Notes under the pieces: model-generated
The model's database searches: none
The model's input: only the letters and a program-made list of their open reading frames with translations
What the model was told of the DNA's origin: nothing
Shown here: piece after piece, positions 50,047-57,347 of the stretch
Layout: each line of letters opens with the position of its first letter
Position numbering within the stretch: the stretch's first letter is position 1
From: Scatomorpha sp964367935
GTDB taxonomy: Bacteria > Bacillota > Clostridia > Oscillospirales > Oscillospiraceae
Assembly (NCBI GenBank): GCA_964367935.1
Contig: CAYIYZ010000004.1
Location: 146,361-210,360 of the forward strand
Direction of reading: 5' to 3'
Length of the DNA: 64,000 nucleotides
Position numbers and translations under genes: made by a program

Positions 50047-51538
50047 TAATGCGCAAAAATTCTGCGGTACTCTTTTACCGCTATATTCACTCCCCTCTCC
50101 ACATGGCATAGGCACTTTGGGTAAGGCCGCTTTTGAATTTGCCGATTTTTTGCACGATAGTGGTCAAAGCGTCTGGCAGCTTCTGCCTGTTGAGCCAACA
50201 GGTTACGGCAACAGCCCCTATTCACCGCTCTCCGCTTTTGCCGGCAGTCCCTTATACATAGATTTAGAGGGTTTGTGCGACTTGGGTCTGCTCGAAAAGG
50301 ACGATATATCCGGCTTCTGCTCTAGCGGCGACCCCCGATATGTCGATTACGACTGTGTATACTCCTCTTTAAAACCCCTATTACTGCGTGCTTACGAAAA
50401 GGCAAAGGTGGACATGGATTTCGTGGAGAAAGCGAAGGCTTTCTGCTCCGAGCAACATGAATGGATGGACGACTATGTACTGTTTGTGGCTCTACGTGAG
50501 CACTTTGACAATACCCCTTGGTACGAATGGCCGGACGAGGACCTTAAAATGCGTAAGGCTGAAGCCTTAGCACGCTACAGAATCAAATTACAAGATAAAT
50601 TGTGTTTCCACTGTTTCTTGCAGTACCTGTTTTTCTCGCAGTGGGCGAAGCTCCGTGAGTATTGTAACTCGAAGGGCGTGTATCTACTCGGTGACCTTCC
50701 TATATATGTGGCCATGGACTCTGCCGAGGTGTGGGCGCATCCCGAACAGTTCCTCTTGGATAAGTCACGCAGACCGCAACATGTGGCCGGTGTACCGCCC
50801 GATTATTTCAGTGCAGACGGTCAGCTTTGGGGTAACCCCTTATATGACTGGGACTACATGAAAGCAGATAACTACTCTTGGTGGCTGTCACGCTTACGCC
50901 GTGCCGCTGTGCTCTATGACTGTGTGCGAATAGATCATTTCCGTGCCTTTGAGAGCTATTGGTCTGTGCCGGGCACGGAAACGACGGCAAAAAACGGCAC
51001 TTGGGTAAAAGGGCCGGGTATGGATTTCATTGGAAAGTTACCCGAGGCTGTACCAACACTTAAAATAGTTGCGGAAGACTTAGGCGCATTTACACCGGGT
51101 CTCGCAGATTTCATGTCGAAATGCGGTATGCCCGGTATGAAAGTCTTGCAATTTGCTTTCGGTAACGGCGGCGACAATCCGCATCTCGTCGCAAATCATC
51201 CCTACGGTTGCGTTTCGTATCTCGGCACGCACGATAACGATACCTTCAACGGTTGGCTGAGCACCGCCACTGAAAATGAGCTTTCACATTATAAGTATCT
51301 CGTACATACCGACACAGGTGAGGGCGAGTTTTGGGCTGCTTTACGACATGTGACCGAGGGTCCCTCCGCCCTGTTTATCGCTCAGGCGCAAGATTTCCTT
51401 GGCTTAGGCTCAGATGCTCGCACGAATGTTCCTGGTGTCGCAAACGGCAACTGGCGCTGGCGACTTCTACCCAATGAACTAACGGCAGAGCTCGCCCTTC
51501 GGATAAAAGAATATATGCAGAAAAGTAACAGAAAATAA
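50036..51538 (+). CDS. malQ: 4-alpha-glucanotransferase (amylomaltase)
   Basis: 500 residues, a GH77 enzyme. LPLYSLPSPHGIGTLGKAAFEFADFL and LLPVEPTGYGNSPYSPLSAFAGSPLYIDLE at the N-terminus, then VRIDHFRAFESYWSVP (catalytic Asp nucleophile), KIVAEDLGAF (acid/base Glu) and YLGTHDNDTFNGW (third acidic residue). It moves alpha-1,4-glucan segments between maltodextrins in the cytosol. GGAGG is 6 bases ahead of the ATG. No other glycogen or maltose genes are nearby. Confidence 0.97.
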   Translation: MSHNNAQKFCGTLLPLYSLPSPHGIGTLGKAAFEFADFLHDSGQSVWQLLPVEPTGYGNSPYSPLSAFAGSPLYIDLEGLCDLGLLEKDDISGFCSSGDPRYVDYDCVYSSLKPLLLRAYEKAKVDMDFVEKAKAFCSEQHEWMDDYVLFVALREHFDNTPWYEWPDEDLKMRKAEALARYRIKLQDKLCFHCFLQYLFFSQWAKLREYCNSKGVYLLGDLPIYVAMDSAEVWAHPEQFLLDKSRRPQHVAGVPPDYFSADGQLWGNPLYDWDYMKADNYSWWLSRLRRAAVLYDCVRIDHFRAFESYWSVPGTETTAKNGTWVKGPGMDFIGKLPEAVPTLKIVAEDLGAFTPGLADFMSKCGMPGMKVLQFAFGNGGDNPHLVANHPYGCVSYLGTHDNDTFNGWLSTATENELSHYKYLVHTDTGEGEFWAALRHVTEGPSALFIAQAQDFLGLGSDARTNVPGVANGNWRWRLLPNELTAELALRIKEYMQKSNRK

Positions 51539-51557
51539 AATGATTGAGGTGACTATA

Positions 51558-51719
51558 ATGAGTTGTAATGAGAAGAATTGCCTGTGCGACTCCGTTGAAT
51601 GTCCTCGTCACGGCAAATGCTGTGAGTGCGTGAATTTTCATCGCACCAAGGGCAATCTCCCGAAATGTCTGCGTCCCATAGCCGAGGCACAAAAACTTGC
51701 CGAGGCACATAAAAAGTAG
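51558..51719 (+). CDS. Tiny cysteine-rich protein (DUF6485-like)
   Basis: 53 residues beginning MSCNEKNCLCDSVECPRHGK. It has eight cysteines in the first 37 residues, with C-x4-C-x-C, ECPRHGKCCECVNFH and PKCLRP, resembling small zinc-ribbon-like clostridial proteins of the DUF6485 kind. A metal or cluster site is likely. A TTGAGGTGA site precedes the ATG. It sits between malQ (19 bases) and a peroxiredoxin-like gene (39 bases), so it may be part of that transcript. Function unknown. Confidence 0.72.
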   Translation: MSCNEKNCLCDSVECPRHGKCCECVNFHRTKGNLPKCLRPIAEAQKLAEAHKK

Positions 51720-51758
51720 CACATTACATATGTGAAATATACGAAAAGAGGTGTTATT

Positions 51759-52394
51759 ATGTTATCGACAAAACTAAGTGAAAGACGTGAATCGTCCGCA
51801 CAAAGGTTGCCACAGGAGGCACGCGAGGTCATGGCAGGCTCAACCGCCGCACTCAAGAGCGGTGAATTTGAGAAAAATGCCGCTAATTCCGGCTTCAAAG
51901 TCCCGAACATCAAAATGCTCAATCACAAAAATGAGAATGTGTTCATTTACGATTACTTGGCCGGCAAGCCCACGATTATTAGCTTTTACAGGGGTACTTG
52001 GTGCCCGTACTGCAATATGGAACTCGGTGTATACGCCGATCTCTTAGCCGAAGACTCTTCCGTTAACATGGTGGCAGTCTCGCCCGAATTGCCCGAAATA
52101 TCAAACGAGAAGCTCGACCCAGCCGCCCTGCCCTTTACTGTGCTGAGTGATATCGGGAACGATCTCGCCAAGGCTATGAATCTCTCGTTTAAGCTTCCTG
52201 AGGATCTCGTCGAGGTCTATAAGGGCTTCGGTATAGATGTCCTAAAGTCGCAGGGTAACTCGGATAATATCCTGCCCATGCCGGCTACTTATATAGTGGA
52301 CGCCGAAGGCGTGATCGTCAAGGCTTGGATAGACGCAGATTATACGTATAGGGCAGAGCCCGAGGAAGTCATAGCGGCTTATAAGGCATTATAG
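51759..52394 (+). CDS. Peroxiredoxin-like (AhpC/TSA) protein
   Basis: 211 residues from the ATG at 51759 (AGAGGTG ahead); an upstream GTG is less likely. Thioredoxin fold with SFYRGTWCPYCNMELGVYADLL: a CxxC pair in place of the single peroxidatic Cys context PxxxTxxC, as in the alkyl-hydroperoxide reductase/thiol-specific antioxidant subgroup called peroxiredoxin-like. The N-terminal ~60 residues are helical. It probably reduces peroxides or disulfides in the cytosol. Followed by a strong hairpin. Confidence 0.88.
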   Translation: MLSTKLSERRESSAQRLPQEAREVMAGSTAALKSGEFEKNAANSGFKVPNIKMLNHKNENVFIYDYLAGKPTIISFYRGTWCPYCNMELGVYADLLAEDSSVNMVAVSPELPEISNEKLDPAALPFTVLSDIGNDLAKAMNLSFKLPEDLVEVYKGFGIDVLKSQGNSDNILPMPATYIVDAEGVIVKAWIDADYTYRAEPEEVIAAYKAL

Positions 52395-52403
52395 AAAAAA
52401 AGG

Positions 52404-52432
52404 CGCCGAGTTTTTATTACAAAAACTCGGCG
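52404..52432 (+). terminator. Hairpin after the peroxiredoxin-like gene
   Basis: CGCCGAGTTTTT/AAAAACTCGGCG, a 12-bp stem with loop ATTAC, 10 bases after the stop codon. No U-run follows, so termination strength is uncertain. Confidence 0.65.
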
Positions 52433-52466
52433 TAAAACAGGGTTGTGGGATAAAGATATGAGCCGA

Positions 52467-52519
52467 TCCCCCGATTTGGGGACCTATTGGATAAGCTGTG
52501 CACTTATCATATACCAATA
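52467..52519. other. Unexplained structured intergenic segment
   Basis: Two further stems follow the terminator: TCCCC/GGGGA (52467-52482), and a longer arm where TATTGG/CCAATA encloses GATAAG/CTTATC (about 52485-52520). No open frame is present. It could be a small RNA or a compound 3' structure. Confidence 0.35.
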
Positions 52520-52551
52520 TTTTACTCTTGTAAATAGCGAAGCTTGCCTGC

Positions 52552-52579
52552 TTTACACTACTTTTGTCGAATGTATATT
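52552..52579 (+). promoter_or_regulatory. Promoter of the DUF378 gene
   Basis: TTTACA (52552-52557), 16 bases, TATATT (52574-52579). Confidence 0.6.
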
Positions 52580-52633
52580 TTCATGGCACTTAGGGCAAAA
52601 TTAGGATGATTAGCACGTAAAGGAGGCTTGTAA

Positions 52634-52846
52634 ATGATAGTTGATCGCATAGCGCTTTCTCTCGCCATCGTCGGTGGTCTGAACTGGGGACTTATCGGCC
52701 TTTTCCGCTTCGACCTCGTCGCTTGGCTGTTCGGCGGACAGACGGCTACCGTTAGCCGTGTGGTTTACACACTCGTCGGCTTCGCCGCTATCTGGTGTAT
52801 CTCACTGCTGTTTCGCCCCGAAGAGAGACGACAGACGGATATGTAA
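52634..52846 (+). CDS. DUF378-family membrane protein
   Basis: 70 residues with two hydrophobic helices. IALSLAIVGGLNWGLIGLFRFDLVAWLFG is the conserved DUF378 block (GxxNWGLxGLFxFDxVA). Function unknown, often linked to envelope stress. AAAGGAGG lies ahead of the ATG. It has its own promoter and terminator. Confidence 0.92.
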   Translation: MIVDRIALSLAIVGGLNWGLIGLFRFDLVAWLFGGQTATVSRVVYTLVGFAAIWCISLLFRPEERRQTDM

Positions 52847-52862
52847 TTTTCCGCACAACTTA

Positions 52863-52900
52863 AAACGCTCGGCTTGCCAAAAGGCAGTCCGAGCGTTTTT
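52863..52900 (+). terminator. Terminator of the DUF378 gene
   Basis: AACGCTCGG/CCGAGCGTT with an inner TTGCC/GGCAG stem, followed by TTTTTG. Confidence 0.85.
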
Positions 52901-52939
52901 GTTCGTCGTAAACACTTGGTTAATGTTACTATGTTTTCG

Positions 52940-52968
52940 TTGACATTTTGATGTTTATTGTATATAAT
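52940..52968 (+). promoter_or_regulatory. Consensus promoter of the 32-aa peptide gene
   Basis: TTGACA (52940-52945), 17 bases, TATAAT (52963-52968): both hexamers and the spacing match the sigma-A consensus, one of the best promoters in the window. Confidence 0.88.
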
Positions 52969-53003
52969 ATATAAAACAATAAAGTTGAGAGGGGCTGTAT
53001 GTA

Positions 53004-53102
53004 ATGAATGAACCGAGTTTTGTCAGAAAATATGTTTTGCCAATACTTTTTGGCATATGGCTTTACACTTTCGTATCATTGGTGAGCTATCTTTATTTCT
53101 GA
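53004..53102 (+). CDS. 32-residue single-span membrane peptide
   Basis: ATG at 53004, stop TGA at 53100-53102. The first ten residues are polar with an Arg-Lys pair (MNEPSFVRKY). The rest is one hydrophobic stretch of about 22 residues rich in Leu, Val, Phe, Tyr and Trp, long enough to span a membrane. GAGAGGGG is 9 bases ahead; an ATG-TAA pair lies just upstream of the start (52999). The unit has a consensus promoter and a strong terminator 12 bases after the stop, and no other gene. I do not recognise the peptide. Possibilities are a small regulatory subunit, a toxin-like peptide or a leader. No antisense RNA promoter is evident. Confidence 0.7.
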   Translation: MNEPSFVRKYVLPILFGIWLYTFVSLVSYLYF

Positions 53103-53113
53103 TATTATATCGA

Positions 53114-53147
53114 AACGGTGCCCCAACAAAGGGGCACCGTTTTTTTG
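53114..53147 (+). terminator. Terminator of the 32-aa peptide gene
   Basis: AACGGTGCCCC/GGGGCACCGTT, an 11-bp perfect stem with loop AACAAA, followed by a run of seven or more T. Confidence 0.92.
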
Positions 53148-53149
53148 TT

Positions 53150-53282
53150 TTGTGTTTGTCGGGGCTGTGCCCCGAACCCCCGGGAATTTCGCTTTTTGCG
53201 AAAAGCGACTTGGGGCTTTGCCCCAAGACCCCACGATTTTTTGAAAAAAATCGAGTAAAACTTTTAATTCGCTTCGCCCCGA
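53150..53282. repeat. Intergenic palindromic repeat family B, copy 4
   Basis: GTCGGGGCTGTGCCCCGAAC, CGCTTTTTGCGAAAAGCG, CTTGGGGCTTTGCCCCAAG and CGATTTTTTGAAAAAAATCG (53234-53253), then GTAAAACTTTTAATTCGCTTCG, as in copies 1-3. It abuts the stop codon of the converging PurN-like gene. Confidence 0.7.
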
Positions 53283-53912
53283 TTAGTTCGCTTCGTTGCG
53301 GTAAACTCGTCCGTCCTCCAGCCTTAGCTTGCCGGCGCAGTGCAGTTTCACGCTCTCGAGTAGCATGCGCCACTCAAGTTCCTCCATCACACGTCTGCGT
53401 AAGCTCTCCGCCGTGTCCTCCTCACTTACCTCTATGCTCCTCTGCATGATAATAGCGCCCACGCCGCCCTTACTGTCAGCATAGTAAGCCGTTGCGCCCG
53501 TCAGCTTCAAGCCCCTCGTCATGACAGCTTCGAAAATGCCCTCACTGCCCATATCATCGAACATAGGCACCAAAGTAGGACGTACGCCTATGACCTTGCC
53601 CTCGTACAACCTCGATATACCGTCACCCAAACTGTGCTCAAAGCCTGCCGTTATTATGAGATCTATGTCAAGGTCACGCAATTTATTAAGTAACGCCAAG
53701 GACAAAGAAGCACCGTTCGGAAATAAGTTCGCTTCCACTAAACTGCCCTCTAAGCCCGCATTTTGCGCTCGTGTCAGAGCATAGGAGTCCGCCCTCGTGC
53801 TGATAATAACAAGCTCAAAATCAGGTATCTCGTTAAAATACACGCTATCTATAAGCGCCTGTAATTTAGCTCCGTTATCGGACACCAACGCCGCCGCTCT
53901 TATCTTCGCCAT
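53283..53912 (-). CDS. PurN-like protein lacking the formyltransferase catalytic residues
   Basis: 209 residues with the overall PurN fold: LVSDNGAKLQALID at the phosphate loop, STRADSYALTRAQNAG, LIITAGFEHSLGDGISRLYEGKVIGVRPTLVPMF and the C-terminal EDTAESLRRRVMEELEW. PurN transfers formyl from 10-formyl-THF to GAR using Asn106, His108 and Asp144 (E. coli numbering). The aligned residues here are Gly109, Arg111 and Gly150, so all three are lost. It is unlikely to be an active GAR transformylase. It follows csaB by 2 bases on the same strand and no other purine gene is near. It could be a binding or regulatory protein tied to the surface-polymer genes. The role is unknown. Confidence 0.8.
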   Translation of the reverse strand: MAKIRAAALVSDNGAKLQALIDSVYFNEIPDFELVIISTRADSYALTRAQNAGLEGSLVEANLFPNGASLSLALLNKLRDLDIDLIITAGFEHSLGDGISRLYEGKVIGVRPTLVPMFDDMGSEGIFEAVMTRGLKLTGATAYYADSKGGVGAIIMQRSIEVSEEDTAESLRRRVMEELEWRMLLESVKLHCAGKLRLEDGRVYRNEAN

Positions 53913-53914
53913 CT

Positions 53915-55036
53915 CTATCTATCCTTTCCCAATAACCTCGCCGCTATCTCCGTGTTGCCACTCTCTAACTTGCGGAGACGCTCTACACGCTCGGCCACCT
54001 CGCTCTTATCTCGCTCTAACTCCATGTCCGTAAACTTCATCAGCTGTACAGGCTCTAAATCATCAAGCTCTATGCTCAGCCCGTCTATACAACTCATAAA
54101 TGAGGTCACCTTAGGATCATAGCTAATACCCACCAAAGGCGCGCCGGCAGATGCCGCAAATATCAGGCCGTGCAGACGCATAGACACGACAAGCTCCATC
54201 TTCGACATTATGCCTATAGCCATATCCGAGCCCAAAGCATCAGGTAGACTAAAATACGGTGTGTCGCCCAATTTCTCTATGACCTTTGCTGCCGCATCAC
54301 CGTCGTTCTTATGATTTATCGCCACAAAAAGAGGTATGAGCCCATGCTTTGCATACACATGCTTTGCACAAATGGCTACCGCCTCCGCCTTAGCCTCAAA
54401 GCCCGGCCAACGACGTAAGGAAAAGCAAGCGTAGCGCCCATCGGGGTCTACTCCGTACTTGCGCATGTAGTTTTCTACCTCAAGTGCCGTAGAAGACGGC
54501 AGCGAAAACACAGGGTCGGACGTAAGCTGCATCTCCGGCTCTGTCACGCCAAAACGCTTAAGCTCCTTTATACTGTCAGGCTCACGTAAAGTGATAGCAT
54601 CAACAAACCTATTTAATACACGACGTGTCAATCGTATATCACCCGGATAAAGCACTGGGCCTATGCCGCAACCGTACATCATTACTCTGCATCCGAGTAA
54701 GCCGGCTGTGCAAATACTCCATAAATAGTACCACAGGCTGCGCCTGCTCGTAACGTCCTGTATTAGACTGCCGCCACCGTTTATATATAACTGCGCACGG
54801 CGCACTGCCGCCGTAAACCCAAAAAAGTTAAAGGTATGCACCGACTCAACGCCCAGCCTATCCCTTATTTCTTGCGGCTTGCGGCTAAGTACGCAAATGG
54901 GCATCTTATCGTCTATACTGCGCATCTCGGCGACTATAGCATCCACTATCGCCTCATCTCCGGCGTTACCCATACCGTAGGCTCCGCATATTATGACGCC
55001 GTTACGGCGTTTTTTGCTCTTATGCTCTGTACTCAT
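53915..55036 (-). CDS. csaB: Polysaccharide pyruvyl transferase CsaB
   Basis: 373 residues. GAYGMGNAGDEAIVDAIV near the N-terminus, LYINGGGSLIQDVTSRRSLWYYLW and SMRLHGLIFAASAGAPLVGISYDPKV are CsaB signatures of the pyruvyltransferase family. It adds ketal-pyruvate to the secondary cell-wall polymer, the ligand of SLH domains. Two SLH proteins are encoded in this window (22.0 and 61.4 kb). It has a strong promoter divergent from the glycosyltransferase operon. The PurN-like gene follows. Confidence 0.94.
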   Translation of the reverse strand: MSTEHKSKKRRNGVIICGAYGMGNAGDEAIVDAIVAEMRSIDDKMPICVLSRKPQEIRDRLGVESVHTFNFFGFTAAVRRAQLYINGGGSLIQDVTSRRSLWYYLWSICTAGLLGCRVMMYGCGIGPVLYPGDIRLTRRVLNRFVDAITLREPDSIKELKRFGVTEPEMQLTSDPVFSLPSSTALEVENYMRKYGVDPDGRYACFSLRRWPGFEAKAEAVAICAKHVYAKHGLIPLFVAINHKNDGDAAAKVIEKLGDTPYFSLPDALGSDMAIGIMSKMELVVSMRLHGLIFAASAGAPLVGISYDPKVTSFMSCIDGLSIELDDLEPVQLMKFTDMELERDKSEVAERVERLRKLESGNTEIAARLLGKDR

Positions 55037-55047
55037 GGCTGTTTTCC

Positions 55048-55076
55048 TTGCAAATAGATTGAAAATGTAATAGAAT
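55048..55076 (+). promoter_or_regulatory. Promoter of the glycosyltransferase operon
   Basis: TTGCAA (55048-55053), 17 bases, TAGAAT (55071-55076), interleaved with the divergent csaB promoter. Confidence 0.6.
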
Positions 55077-55092
55077 GTGTGGGTATGCTAAT

Positions 55093-55102
55093 CGAATATT
55101 CG
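55093..55102. promoter_or_regulatory. Palindrome at the csaB transcription start
   Basis: CGAATATTCG, a perfect 10-bp palindrome, lies at the predicted csaB start site and between the two divergent promoters. A possible operator; no regulator is assigned. Confidence 0.35.
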
Positions 55103-55106
55103 TATC

Positions 55107-55135
55107 ATTATACCTTTATAACATTAATCGGTCAA
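55107..55135 (-). promoter_or_regulatory. Promoter of csaB
   Basis: On the minus strand, TTGACC (55135-55130), 17 bases, TATAAT (55112-55107). Confidence 0.8.
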
Positions 55136-55155
55136 GCACAAAGGAGATTTTAGAT

Positions 55156-56205
55156 TTGAAACAGATTGCAATCTTTCAAAGTGACCTACGTGTGGGCGGT
55201 ATCCAAAAAGCCCTCGTGAATATATTAAACGAAATAGACTATAGCGAATACTCCGTAGATCTCTACCTTTTTGATAACGAGGAGTTTTTTAAATTACCCG
55301 ACCACAAAGGCCTCAATGTCTATTATAGGAAAAAGTGGCCCTTCTTGAACCGTCTTATGTACTTTTCTTGGATTTTGCCCTTTGCAAAAAGCGTACACGA
55401 CAAGAAATACGATATAGCCATAGACTTTAACAGCTACAGAAACGAATGTGCCGCCGCCACCATAAGGACAGATGCAAAAAAGCGTGTCATGTGGATACAC
55501 AACGACGCCGAGGTCAAAAAGCGTAATGAGTGGAAGTATAAAGTGCTTTGGCATTTCTTCAAGAGTAAGCTTAAATATTACGATGAGTTCGCCGCCGTAT
55601 CTCCGGGCATAGTGGACGGTTTTCGCCGTATCTCGGGCATATATGATAAGCGCATAACTCCCATACCTAACCACATAGACACAGCGGAAATCTATGCTAA
55701 GGCGGAGGCAAGTATAGACTTCAAGACAAATCCCGAGCACTATAATCTCTGCACTATGGGCAGGCTTTGTCATCAGAAGGGCTTTGATATTCTTATAGGC
55801 TATCTTGCAGAGGTCATAAAGTGCAGACCCGACATGCGTCTTTTCATTTTGGGTGACGGCCCTGATAAAGATAAACTGCAAAAGCAGATAGACGATTTGG
55901 GGCTCCGTGAGCACATTAAACTTCTCGGCAACCAGCAAAATCCCTTCCCCTACTTGGAGTGCATGGACGGCTTCGCCCTCTGCTCACGCTATGAGGGTCA
56001 GGGCATAGTTATATGGGAAGCTAAAGCTCTGGGCTTAGAACTTTTTATCAGTGATAATTTAGAAAAGTATAATCCGGGCATAGATGGCTACAGGGATCTC
56101 GTCGATGCTATATCGAAAGCTGAGCGCAAGGACAAGGTTCGTGATGACCTCGTTGGTTATAACTCGGAGATAGGCGAAAGGCTCAGAAAGGTGTTGGAGC
56201 TATGA
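55156..56205 (+). CDS. Family 4-type glycosyltransferase
   Basis: 349 residues from the TTG at 55156 (AAGGAG 8 bases ahead); the frame upstream is not conserved-looking. GT-B fold: IFQSDLRVGGIQKALVNILNEI at the acceptor domain, then NLCTMGRLCHQKGFDILIGYLAEV, LFILGDGPDKDKLQKQIDDLGL, and CSRYEGQGIVIWEAKALGLELF, where the E-x7-E donor motif is EGQGIVIWE. It transfers an unknown sugar, probably onto a cell-surface polymer, given csaB next door. It ends in an ATGA overlap with the next gene. Confidence 0.9.
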   Translation: MKQIAIFQSDLRVGGIQKALVNILNEIDYSEYSVDLYLFDNEEFFKLPDHKGLNVYYRKKWPFLNRLMYFSWILPFAKSVHDKKYDIAIDFNSYRNECAAATIRTDAKKRVMWIHNDAEVKKRNEWKYKVLWHFFKSKLKYYDEFAAVSPGIVDGFRRISGIYDKRITPIPNHIDTAEIYAKAEASIDFKTNPEHYNLCTMGRLCHQKGFDILIGYLAEVIKCRPDMRLFILGDGPDKDKLQKQIDDLGLREHIKLLGNQQNPFPYLECMDGFALCSRYEGQGIVIWEAKALGLELFISDNLEKYNPGIDGYRDLVDAISKAERKDKVRDDLVGYNSEIGERLRKVLEL

Positions 56206-57344
56206 CAAAGCTATATTTAATACGTCACACTGAGGCGGAGGGCAACTTATACAGACTCGCTCAGGGGCATTATAACGGCAAGGTTACAGTGCGTGGCGCT
56301 AAGCAAATAGCGGCACTTGCCGAGCGCTTTAAGGATATTCACATCGACACTGTGTATGCAAGTGATTTAGAGCGTGCTAAGGAGACAGCTAAGGGGCTGG
56401 CTGTCCCGAGGGATTTGGATCTGAATATAGACCCTGATCTACGTGAAATTAACATGGGTGTCTGGGAGGGTATGCCTTGGGGCGAAATCGCTCACAGATG
56501 GCCCGAGGGTATGGAGACTTTTTCTGTCGATCCGCAAAACTGGGTCTGCGAGGGTTCTGAGCCTTATGAGCAAGTAAAAGAGCGTATGTTGCGAGCCTTG
56601 GGCAAGATAGTGCGTGAAAATGACGGTAAAACCGTTGCAGTCGTATCGCACGGCATGGCTATAAAGATTGTTCTCATGCACTTTTTGGGCATAGATCCTG
56701 CAAGTAAGGACGCCATGCTGCATGGGGACAACACCTCTGTATCTTATATAGAATTTCTGCCCGATGGCACACATAAGGTGATATTTTATAACGATAACTC
56801 GCATTTGGGTGAGCTTTCCGTATTCGCAAGGCATACATGGCAACACACTAAGGGCAAGGACAAGGCAAGCTTTCGTTACGAGCCTTTAGATTTAAATAGC
56901 ACTGAGGGTCTTGAGTGTTTTTTCAGTTGCTACGAGGACTCTTGGCGTTTTGCGCACGGTAGTCTGAATGGCTTTGAGCGTGAATTTTACGACGCACCTG
57001 CTAAAAAATGCTCTGAAAAAGACGCTAACTGTGTCGTCAAGGTACTATCCGGTAGGGATTTCGCCGGACTTTTACAACTTGATCCGTCTAAGGGCAAAAT
57101 CTGCTCTTGGGGTTGGATAAGTCTTCTGTATCTGACACCAGAGAGCCGTGGCAAGGGACACGGTGTCCAGCTCGTCGGCTACGCAGCTGAGTACTATAAG
57201 CGTTTAGGTCGTAAAGCGCTGAGACTGCATGTTGCGGCACCTAACAAAACTGCTTATAACTTCTATCTGTCCTGCGGATTTACTCAGGTCGGTGTAGATC
57301 AGGGCGTGGTGTCTGAGCAATATGTAATGGAGAAAATACTGTAA
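56202..57344 (+). CDS. Histidine phosphatase-GNAT acetyltransferase fusion
   Basis: 380 residues of two enzymes. Residues 1-~205 form a phosphoglycerate-mutase-like histidine phosphatase: LIRHTEAEGN (catalytic His), SDLERAKETA, EINMGVWEGMPWGEI and VVSHGMAIKI (second His). Residues ~225-380 form a GNAT domain with LYLTPESRGKGHGVQLVGYAAEYYKRLG (acetyl-CoA loop R-G-K-G-H-G) and PNKTAYNFYLSCGFTQVG. A sugar- or nucleotide-phosphate phosphatase joined to an N-acetyltransferase suggests a small molecule that is dephosphorylated and acetylated, or an unrelated pairing. Cotranscribed with the glycosyltransferase. Confidence 0.9.
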   Translation: MTKLYLIRHTEAEGNLYRLAQGHYNGKVTVRGAKQIAALAERFKDIHIDTVYASDLERAKETAKGLAVPRDLDLNIDPDLREINMGVWEGMPWGEIAHRWPEGMETFSVDPQNWVCEGSEPYEQVKERMLRALGKIVRENDGKTVAVVSHGMAIKIVLMHFLGIDPASKDAMLHGDNTSVSYIEFLPDGTHKVIFYNDNSHLGELSVFARHTWQHTKGKDKASFRYEPLDLNSTEGLECFFSCYEDSWRFAHGSLNGFEREFYDAPAKKCSEKDANCVVKVLSGRDFAGLLQLDPSKGKICSWGWISLLYLTPESRGKGHGVQLVGYAAEYYKRLGRKALRLHVAAPNKTAYNFYLSCGFTQVGVDQGVVSEQYVMEKIL

Positions 57345-57347
57345 CAC

